45,183 nt of DNA, from the NCBI GenBank assembly GCA_903911825.1, contig CAIWFB010000040.1:1-45183 (forward strand), written 5' to 3'. Source of the stretch: an uncultured Verrucomicrobia subdivision 3 bacterium. GTDB lineage: Bacteria; Verrucomicrobiota; Verrucomicrobiia; Limisphaerales; UBA11358. A model generated the notes under the pieces. That model saw only the letters and a program-made list of their open reading frames with translations, made no database searches and had not been told where the DNA came from. Below are positions 1-5,487 of the stretch, piece after piece; the first letter of the stretch is position 1, and every line of letters begins with the position of its first letter. Position numbers and translations under genes: made by a program.

Positions 1-441
1 CGCATGATCGGCGTGGAAGCCGGCGGCTTTGGCATCATTCCGGAGAAACACGCAGCGCGCTTCCACGGTGGATCGCTCGGCGTGTTGCAAGGCACGCGCA
101 GCTACATTTTGCAGGACGACTTCGGGCAGATCCAATCCACCCACAGCGTCAGCGCCGGATTGGACTACGCCGCCGTCGGACCGGAACACGCATTCCTGCA
201 CGACGCCAAGCGCGTGGAATACACCTACGCCACCGACGACAAAGCGCTTGAAGCCTTCATGAAACTCGCACGGCTCGAAGGCATCATCCCCGCGCTGGAA
301 AGCTCGCACGCCGTCGCCGAAGTCATCCAACGCGCGCCGACGATGAGCAAAGACCAGATCATCATCGTGAACCTCTCCGGCCGCGGCGACAAAGACGTCG
401 CGCAGGTGGCGGACAAGGTGGGCTTGCAGATGCCGAAGTGA
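1..441 (+). CDS. trpB: Tryptophan synthase beta chain, C-terminal part (cut by window edge)
   Basis: The reading frame is open from base 1 to the TGA at 439-441, so only about the last 146 residues of a protein of roughly 400 are present. The PLP enzyme condenses indole with serine in the last step of tryptophan synthesis. Visible family signatures are [16 protein letters not shown], the [12 protein letters not shown] segment and the phosphate-binding NLSGRGDKD near the C terminus. The PLP lysine lies upstream of the window. The usual partner trpA does not follow; the next start codon, one base after the stop, belongs to a HEPN protein. The assignment is secure. Confidence 0.97.
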   Translation, partial: RMIGVEAGGFGIIPEKHAARFHGGSLGVLQGTRSYILQDDFGQIQSTHSVSAGLDYAAVGPEHAFLHDAKRVEYTYATDDKALEAFMKLARLEGIIPALESSHAVAEVIQRAPTMSKDQIIIVNLSGRGDKDVAQVADKVGLQMPK

Positions 442-442
442 T

Positions 443-1135
443 ATGAGCCATCGGGTAACAGGTGTTTCAGATAAAATTCCAAATCACCTTAAGGAATTTT
501 TTGAACTCTTGCTTGGTGAAACCTATTGGCTGCGCGAGCAGTGGCAAATGTATGAAACGCTTTATGGCAAAGAAGAACACTGGAATGTAATTAACAAAAG
601 TGCTCCGATGTTTTTCTACATGGTTGATTACCTATTCATTGACCATTTCATTCTCGCGCTGAGTCGGCTTGGAGACCCAGCGCAGCAAAAAATAAAAAAG
701 CAGGTTGTGGATAACTTTACATTTGATCAATTGCTTCTGAGGTTGGATCAAACGGCTGATATTGCATTGATACATAAGCTAAAGCCACTCCTAGCCGACT
801 ATCGAAGCAAGTGCTCCGCAATCAAGGATCAAAGAAATAAACGCGTTGCACACACCGACCTCAAAACAAAGATGGAGGCAGACAAGCATCCTCTTCCCGA
901 CGTTTCACGACAAATAATCGAAGATGCTATAATAGCAGCCGAGGACTATCTAAACACATTTGAGTGTTATTTTGATGGAACTGAATGCGACTCTTCGCGG
1001 AACATCTTAACTCCTGACGATGCGCATACTCTTCTAGACAGGCTTCATAAAGCTATTGCGTATGACAAGTTACATGATGAAGGAAAAATTGAGGTGGCCT
1101 ACGCTGATAAACTGGCTTGCGGTCAAATAAAGTGA
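443..1135 (+). CDS. AbiU2-like HEPN domain protein
   Basis: This 230-residue soluble, mostly helical protein has the layout I know from AbiU2-type HEPN proteins: an N-terminal WLREQWQMYETLYG helix, a SAPMFFYMVDYLF helix, an ALSRLGDP segment and the RNKRVAH motif. R131, N132 and H137 in that motif match the R-N-x(n)-H signature of HEPN ribonucleases. AbiU2 relatives are linked to abortive infection, so RNA cleavage during phage infection is a reasonable guess, but activity is not shown. The ATG lies one base after the trpB stop, implying co-transcription and coupled translation. Base composition is clearly AT-richer than trpB or the next gene, which suggests recent transfer. Confidence 0.8.
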   Translation: MSHRVTGVSDKIPNHLKEFFELLLGETYWLREQWQMYETLYGKEEHWNVINKSAPMFFYMVDYLFIDHFILALSRLGDPAQQKIKKQVVDNFTFDQLLLRLDQTADIALIHKLKPLLADYRSKCSAIKDQRNKRVAHTDLKTKMEADKHPLPDVSRQIIEDAIIAAEDYLNTFECYFDGTECDSSRNILTPDDAHTLLDRLHKAIAYDKLHDEGKIEVAYADKLACGQIK

Positions 1136-1146
1136 GGAGCATTTCA

Positions 1147-1257
1147 ATGTTCTGCGAAGATTTGGCGGAAGAAGTCCGCAAATATCACCTTCTGAATTTT
1201 TCAAACGGAAAGAACCACGACGCCTTTGAACGAGCCTTCGCTTCTGCCTTCCACTAA
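1147..1257 (+). CDS. Possible 36-residue small ORF
   Basis: An ATG at 1147 follows GGAG with an 8-base gap, a good Shine-Dalgarno arrangement, and opens a 36-residue frame rich in Glu, Phe and Ala (starts MFCEDLAEEVRKY, ends FASAFH). It begins 11 bases after the HEPN gene and could be its small partner, or the remnant of a longer gene. I recognise no family. Only the start context and position support it. Confidence 0.3.
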   Translation: MFCEDLAEEVRKYHLLNFSNGKNHDAFERAFASAFH

Positions 1258-1310
1258 TTTCGAAGTGAAATAAGTTTTGAACAAATCTGGCCGCTGCATT
1301 TCTATTGGGC

Positions 1311-2609
1311 ATGGCCGCAAAGCTATTTTCCAAAAATCCCATCAAAAAGGTGGCTGCTTCTATCCGTGAATTACACGAACATCACGAGGAGCGGCATCGT
1401 CCGAGCGGCTTTCAATTTGCCTTTGCCGAACAGATTGACCTGCTGAACCCAGCGAAATGGGACAGCGTGGTAAACGGGGGAACGGCATTTCTCCGGCGCG
1501 ATTTTCTCCGGTTGGTGGAAACGCATGGGCCGGAAAACATCACGCCACGTTACGCGCTGATCTGTCGCGGCCAAACGCCGGTAGCGGCGTTGGCAGCGCA
1601 GATTGTTTCCGTCACGGCGAAACATCTGCACGGTGGCGATAAATCAAAAGCCGCAGGAAAATCGGTGCATCCGCTGAAGAAGGCTTTCGCGCCCGCAGCC
1701 AAACTTGCGACGGCCAAACTGGACGAACGATTGCTCGTTGCCGGCAACCTGATGTCGTGGGGTTTTCACGGTATCACCTTCGCGCCGGGTGAAAATCCCG
1801 GGGAGATTTGGCCGGGTGTGGCCGATGCGCTCTATCGCATCCGGCGCGCGGAACGTTTGCTGGGCGACACCAACGTGGTGATGGTCAAGGATGTCACTAC
1901 GAAGGAATCAGGCTTGGAGGCGCTGAAGCGGTTTAGCTATCGCCCGTTGGAGACCGAGCCAAACATGGTGCTGACCATTGATCCGGCATGGCGTAGTTAC
2001 GAAGATTATCTCGCGGCGCTGGATGCGAAGTATCGTCGTAATTCGAAAGATCAATTGAAGAAACTTGCGGCCGCCGGTTGCACGCTTGAACCGCTAAACA
2101 ACCTCGCGGAATATGCCCAACGCTTGCATGAATTGTATCTCGCTGTGCACGACAACGCGTCGGTGAAGCTCGTGACCCTGCGAGAGAATTATCTACCGCA
2201 ACTCACTGCGGCGTTCGGGGATGATTTTCGCTGCACGGTTGTGCGCCGCGGCGAGGAGATTCTTGGCTTCGTGACGACACTGCGCGATGGCGACACGGCG
2301 ATTGCCTACTACATCGGCTTTGATCGCGCCGCAGCCGCGGAAGGCTTGCCGATCTATCTGCGGTTGTTGCACTCCACAATTGGCGACGCGATTCATTGGC
2401 GCTGCAAACGGTTATCGCTGGGGCGCACGGCGCTCGAACCTAAAGCGGCCTTGGGCGCCAAGCCAGAGGAAATGACCGTTTGGCTTCGCCATCGGATTCC
2501 CGCCCTGAACTGGATTTTGCGGGGCGCGCTTGGCGCCATAACGCATGATGAAGCTCCAGAACGGAATCCTTTCAAGACAAACATGTCACTAGGTGGGGAA
2601 TCTTTATAG
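1311..2609 (+). CDS. GNAT-superfamily (BioF2/FemAB-like) acyltransferase
   Basis: The protein has 432 residues from the ATG at 1311; a TTG two codons upstream is a weaker start. The C-terminal half, roughly residues 220-410, looks like the BioF2-like GNAT_6 domain. It has a YEDYLAALDAKYRRN entry helix, a basic DQLKKLAAAG helix, and the strand-helix run around ILGFVTTLRDGDTAIAYYIGFD typical of FemAB-like peptidyl or acyl transferases. The N-terminal half (WDSVVNGGTAFLRRDFLRLVE) is the partner GNAT-like lobe. Such proteins move acyl or aminoacyl groups onto cell-envelope or small-molecule amines. The substrate cannot be read here. It ends before a bidirectional hairpin and faces the SRPBCC gene. 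Confidence 0.7.
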   Translation: MAAKLFSKNPIKKVAASIRELHEHHEERHRPSGFQFAFAEQIDLLNPAKWDSVVNGGTAFLRRDFLRLVETHGPENITPRYALICRGQTPVAALAAQIVSVTAKHLHGGDKSKAAGKSVHPLKKAFAPAAKLATAKLDERLLVAGNLMSWGFHGITFAPGENPGEIWPGVADALYRIRRAERLLGDTNVVMVKDVTTKESGLEALKRFSYRPLETEPNMVLTIDPAWRSYEDYLAALDAKYRRNSKDQLKKLAAAGCTLEPLNNLAEYAQRLHELYLAVHDNASVKLVTLRENYLPQLTAAFGDDFRCTVVRRGEEILGFVTTLRDGDTAIAYYIGFDRAAAAEGLPIYLRLLHSTIGDAIHWRCKRLSLGRTALEPKAALGAKPEEMTVWLRHRIPALNWILRGALGAITHDEAPERNPFKTNMSLGGESL

Positions 2610-2625
2610 TTCATCTTCACCCAAA

Positions 2626-2657
2626 AACGCGGTCGCCTCGGTTGAGACGACCGCGTT
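2626..2657. terminator. Hairpin between convergent genes
   Basis: Arms AACGCGGTCG and CGACCGCGTT form a perfect 10-bp stem, with a further CTC/GAG stem around a GGTT loop inside. It lies between the stops of the GNAT gene (plus) and the SRPBCC gene (minus). On the minus strand the stem is followed by TTTTT, so it should work best for the SRPBCC/ArsR transcript and weakly for the other. Confidence 0.75.
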
Positions 2658-2672
2658 CTGTGATTTCCAAAA

Positions 2673-3116
2673 TCATCCGCAATTTGCCGCGGCCAGACCT
2701 TTGCCGGTTTCCAAAAAGGATTTCAGGCTGGAGAGCACGCGCGGCCAGCCGCCGTTCACCCGGCCGGGCATCGTCGAGCCGGCCTTGAATTGGTCATGCG
2801 TCACGGTGAGGCACACCGAATCCTTGATGACTTCAATCTCATAGGTGACGCGCGAAACGTCTTTGAGATTGTCCGGGTCAACCCAAGTCATCACTAGGCG
2901 TTTGGGCGGCGTGGATTCTAAAACTTTGCCAGTGGTATAGACTTCCGGGGTTTCGTCCGCCGTCGCCATGTCCCAAGTCGAACCCTTCTTCCAATCGGAG
3001 ACGAGCGCGAGGCCGCCCCAATACTGGCGGGCAAATTTTGGTTCGGTGATCGCAGCCCAGACTTTCTTGGGCGTGGAGCGGATATAGGTGGTGTAAACGA
3101 GCTCTGGTTTAGTCAT
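2673..3116 (-). CDS. SRPBCC / AHSA1-like protein
   Basis: The 147-residue protein begins TKPELVYTTYIRSTPKKVWAAITEP, the classic first strand and helix of the START/SRPBCC fold in its AHSA1-like branch. FARQYWG and GSTWDM follow, and the long C-terminal helix (GGWPRVLSSLKSFLETG) closes the hydrophobic cavity. Family members bind small hydrophobic ligands or act as stress-linked chaperone-like proteins; the ligand here is unknown. It starts 4 bases after the ArsR-family gene, a common pairing in which the regulator controls the SRPBCC gene from a shared promoter. Confidence 0.9.
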   Translation of the reverse strand: MTKPELVYTTYIRSTPKKVWAAITEPKFARQYWGGLALVSDWKKGSTWDMATADETPEVYTTGKVLESTPPKRLVMTWVDPDNLKDVSRVTYEIEVIKDSVCLTVTHDQFKAGSTMPGRVNGGWPRVLSSLKSFLETGKGLAAANCG

Positions 3117-3120
3117 AACG

Positions 3121-3459
3121 TCAGCCTTTCTTTTTGGTTGGTTTGCTTGGTTGGTTTTGTTCGAGATTTTTCTTCAGATCGCTCAACGCTTGCAGGCGAT
3201 GGCGTTCGTATTTGCCGATCCAGCGCGCGGAGATCTCGTGGATCGGCACCGGGTTGAGGTAATGCAGTTTCTCACGCCCGCGCCAGACGACGGTGACCAG
3301 ATTTGCGTCCTCTAGCAGCAGAAGGTGTTTGGTCACCGCCTGCCGCGTCATGTCGAGGTGTTCGCACAATTCACCGAGCGTCTGCCCGTTGTTTTTGTGC
3401 AACTGGTCGAGCAACGCACGTCGGCTTTCATCCGCCAAGGCTTTGAACACTGCATCCAT
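3121..3459 (-). CDS. ArsR-family transcriptional regulator
   Basis: This 112-residue winged-helix protein opens MDAVFKALADESRRALLDQL and carries the recognition region LGELCEHLDMTRQAVTKHLLLLEDANLV followed by the wing WRGREKLHYLNP. That is the ArsR/SmtB fold of the type that lacks metal-binding cysteines and is paired with SRPBCC proteins. A basic, lysine-rich tail (residues 100-112) follows. It is the first gene of a two-gene operon with the SRPBCC gene. A strong promoter with an inverted repeat in its spacer ends only a few bases before the start codon, so self-repression and a leaderless mRNA are likely. Confidence 0.92.
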   Translation of the reverse strand: MDAVFKALADESRRALLDQLHKNNGQTLGELCEHLDMTRQAVTKHLLLLEDANLVTVVWRGREKLHYLNPVPIHEISARWIGKYERHRLQALSDLKKNLEQNQPSKPTKKKG

Positions 3460-3467
3460 CGGTCAAG

Positions 3468-3497
3468 ACTATATGCAACCAAATGGTTGCCTGTCAA
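3468..3497 (-). promoter_or_regulatory. Sigma-70-type promoter of the ArsR/SRPBCC operon
   Basis: Read on the minus strand, TTGACA (3492-3497) and TATAGT (3468-3473) are 18 bases apart. A start of transcription about 6-7 bases after the -10 box falls at 3461-3462, two or three bases before the ATG at 3459. No Shine-Dalgarno sequence precedes that ATG, so the message is probably leaderless. Confidence 0.8.
3475..3490. promoter_or_regulatory. Probable ArsR operator inside the promoter spacer
   Basis: GCAACCA and TGGTTGC form a perfect 7-bp inverted repeat with a 2-base centre, lying wholly between the -35 and -10 boxes. A dimeric winged-helix repressor bound here would block RNA polymerase. 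Its position ahead of the ArsR gene makes autorepression the simplest reading. Confidence 0.75.
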
Positions 3498-3551
3498 GCG
3501 CAAGAATGACCGACGGGATTAGCCGTCAGCCATGTGATCACAGGCAATGAT

Positions 3552-3884
3552 TCAAACCGCCGTCGCAAGCGCTTCCAATTTGGCGAGGATCGCCTTCTTG
3601 CTGGCGGCACCGATGCTTTTCTCCCGCACTTCGCCGCCCGCAAAATAGAGCAGCGTCGGGATGGATTGGATGCCGAAACGCGCGGCGAGCGCGGGATTGG
3701 CGTTCACGTCTACTTTGGCGACTTTCACGCGGCCAGCCTGCTCGGTGGCAATTTCGTCGAGGACGGGCGCGAGCATCTTGCACGGCCCGCACCATGTGGC
3801 CCAAAAGTCCACGAGGACAGGTTGATCGGATTGGAGAACTTCGGTCGCGAAGTTTGCGTCGTTGATTTCAATGGTCGGTTTCAT
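3552..3884 (-). CDS. trxA: Thioredoxin
   Basis: The 110-residue protein starts at the ATG at 3884 ([12 protein letters not shown]). An upstream in-frame ATG would add 21 residues with no family match. It has the full thioredoxin pattern: [19 protein letters not shown] with the redox-active WCGPC, the [22 protein letters not shown] segment with the cis-proline, and the closing helix. It acts as a cytoplasmic protein disulfide reductase. It lies downstream of the SDR gene on the same strand, separated by 133 bases that hold a hairpin repeat, so it may have its own promoter. Confidence 0.96.
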   Translation of the reverse strand: MKPTIEINDANFATEVLQSDQPVLVDFWATWCGPCKMLAPVLDEIATEQAGRVKVAKVDVNANPALAARFGIQSIPTLLYFAGGEVREKSIGAASKKAILAKLEALATAV

Positions 3885-3962
3885 AATTTCATTTTTCTTC
3901 GCTTGGTTGAACTGATTTTGTTTAGCGGGGCGCGTTGGATAATTCACGCCCCCTCATCCTGG

Positions 3963-3987
3963 CCTTCTCCCCTGGTGGGGGAGAAGG
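3963..3987. repeat. Palindromic repeat-like hairpin between SDR and trxA
   Basis: CCTTCTCCCC and GGGGAGAAGG are perfect 10-bp arms around a 5-base loop, just after the SDR stop codon. No run of T follows on the minus strand, so it is not a typical intrinsic terminator. The sequence resembles the CTCATCC..CCTTCTCCCC palindromes scattered in many genomes, so a dispersed REP-like element is likely. Confidence 0.5.
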
Positions 3988-4017
3988 TATCCGCCGTTCA
4001 GACAGACAATCCGCGCC

Positions 4018-4782
4018 TCAATACATTCCGCCGGAAACGAGGATCGTTTCGCCCGTGACCCAGCCGGAATCGGCGGAGGCAAGGAACACGGCGACTTTGG
4101 CGGTGTCGTCGGGATTGCCGATGCGGCCGAGCGGCGTGCTGGCTTCGAGCTGTTTATGAAAATCGCTGCCAATGAAACCAGCGCTCTGGGCGCCTTCGGT
4201 ATCAATCATGCCGGGATTGAGCGAATTCACGCGGATCTTTTTCGGGCCAAGTTCCTTGGCGAGCGATTTGGTGATGGAATCCACTGCGCCTTTGGTGGCG
4301 CTGTAAACCGAGGCATTCGCGACTGGATGCGGTCCCACGACGGAGCTGATGTTGACGATGCTACCGCCGGTCGCAGGAAAGAGCTTCACGGCTTCCTGCG
4401 TGGTGAGCAACAGGCCGAGCACATTCAGATTGAATTGCTTGTGGAAATGTTCCGCCGTCACGCCCTCAAGCGGAGCGAATTCGTAAACGCCAGCGTTGTT
4501 CACGAGGATGTCCACGTGGCCGAACGCTTTCTTAGTTTCAGCAAACAATTTCTGGATGTCCGCAGTTTTGGAAACATCCGCCTGCACCGCGATGGCTTTG
4601 CCGCCCGCTTTAGTGATAGCCGCGACGACCTTGTCCGCGCCCGCTTTGCTGGAGGAGTAATTGACGACGACCGCCGCGCCTTCCGCCGCGAGGCTGACGG
4701 CAATCGCCGCGCCGATGCCTTTGGAAGCGCCGGTGACAACGGCGACTTTGTTGGTGAGTTTATGGGTGATGTTGGTGCTCAT
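4018..4782 (-). CDS. Short-chain dehydrogenase/reductase (SDR)
   Basis: This is a 254-residue classical SDR. The NAD(P)-binding TGASKGIG motif is at residues 17-24, NNAG follows the fourth strand, and the catalytic Ser (VNISSVVG) precedes YSATK with the catalytic Tyr and Lys. PG with NPGMIDTEG and a C-terminal GWVTGETILVSGGMY complete the fold. It resembles glucose-1-dehydrogenase and 3-oxoacyl-reductase type SDRs; the substrate is not predictable. It lies 80 bases downstream of an Rrf2 gene on the same strand. The gap carries a perfect inverted repeat matching one upstream of the regulator, so repression by Rrf2 is likely. Confidence 0.93.
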   Translation of the reverse strand: MSTNITHKLTNKVAVVTGASKGIGAAIAVSLAAEGAAVVVNYSSSKAGADKVVAAITKAGGKAIAVQADVSKTADIQKLFAETKKAFGHVDILVNNAGVYEFAPLEGVTAEHFHKQFNLNVLGLLLTTQEAVKLFPATGGSIVNISSVVGPHPVANASVYSATKGAVDSITKSLAKELGPKKIRVNSLNPGMIDTEGAQSAGFIGSDFHKQLEASTPLGRIGNPDDTAKVAVFLASADSGWVTGETILVSGGMY

Positions 4783-4825
4783 GTTTTTGTTCTTTCTTGG
4801 TTGTGGTTTGTGTTTGGTTATTTAT

Positions 4826-4846
4826 TTGTTACTAAACAAGTAACAA
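4826..4846. promoter_or_regulatory. Probable Rrf2 operator upstream of the SDR gene
   Basis: Perfect 8-bp arms TTGTTACT and AGTAACAA flank a 5-base centre, 44 bases before the SDR start codon. Half-sites and spacing match the site directly upstream of the neighbouring Rrf2 gene. It lies over a possible -35/spacer region. Confidence 0.75.
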
Positions 4847-4862
4847 TAAAGGATAAAATTTT

Positions 4863-5285
4863 TTACTTTTTCTTAACGTCGGAAACGATCTGCGCCAGGC
4901 TGATGTCACTGAGACTGGACTCCATGGCCTTCTGCGTCTTGGTCAGCGCCTTTTCCAATGCGGTCTTGATGTGGCAACTGACGTAGCATTCCTTCTGTTC
5001 GGAATAATCGTGGATGGCGAACGCCTTCGGCGCGTCTACCGCGCGGTAAATGTCCAACAGCGAGATGCTCTTCGCATCCTTGGCGAGCCAGCACGCGCCG
5101 GCCTTGCCGGTGGCGGTTTCGATGAGTCCGGCCTTGGACAACTTAGCCAGTGTGCGCCGCACAAAACTGGCGCTGGTGTTCACGCTCTCCGCGAGATGGC
5201 CGGACGTGACCCCCTTCTGGTCGCATCCACAGGCCAAGCCGGCCAGGATGTGAACCGCGATCGATAATTGGATGTTGTTCGCCAT
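4863..5285 (-). CDS. Rrf2-family transcriptional regulator (redox/stress-type)
   Basis: The 140-residue protein matches the Rrf2 family. The N-terminal helix NNIQLSIAVHILAGLA is followed by a winged helix (TSGHLAESVNTSASFVRRTLAKLSKAGLIET), a wing GKAGACWLAKDAKSISLLDIYRAV and a C-terminal dimerisation helix. Cysteines lie at 19, 21, 65, 100 and 104. Only C100 and C104 fall where IscR and NsrR place three Fe-S ligands, so a YwnA/HypR-like thiol sensor is more likely than a cluster-binding form. It reads toward the SDR gene. Matching inverted repeats precede both genes, so it probably represses itself and the oxidoreductase. Confidence 0.9.
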   Translation of the reverse strand: MANNIQLSIAVHILAGLACGCDQKGVTSGHLAESVNTSASFVRRTLAKLSKAGLIETATGKAGACWLAKDAKSISLLDIYRAVDAPKAFAIHDYSEQKECYVSCHIKTALEKALTKTQKAMESSLSDISLAQIVSDVKKK

Positions 5286-5288
5286 AAC

Positions 5289-5307
5289 TGTGACTACAAT
5301 AGTAACA
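5289..5307. promoter_or_regulatory. Probable Rrf2 autoregulatory operator
   Basis: TGTGACT and AGTAACA flank a 5-base centre, one mismatch from a perfect inverted repeat, with the same half-site and spacing as the site before the SDR gene. It begins 3 bases upstream of the Rrf2 start codon and covers a possible -10 box (TATTGT, 5296-5301, minus strand; TTGCGT 16 bases upstream). This also implies a very short or absent 5' leader. Confidence 0.7.
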
Positions 5308-5487
5308 AAATAAAATAACGCAAGCGGAATTTTTCAATTATTTTAAAACAGCGCATTTCCTGCGCGAATAGTGCGAAGGTCCATCTGCCCAAGTCGATGA
5401 ATTACATCCGTGTGGAAACCACCTCATCGGCGAACTCTTGGCGAGTTGCGTTTGATTCTCGCTCGGCCGATTTGTATCGTGCGGTCA

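Noticed and set aside
3533..3542. Palindrome TGTGATCACA resembling a CRP-type site
   Set aside because: It lies between the trxA stop and the ArsR promoter region, not at a position that would control either gene, and a 10-base palindrome can arise by chance.
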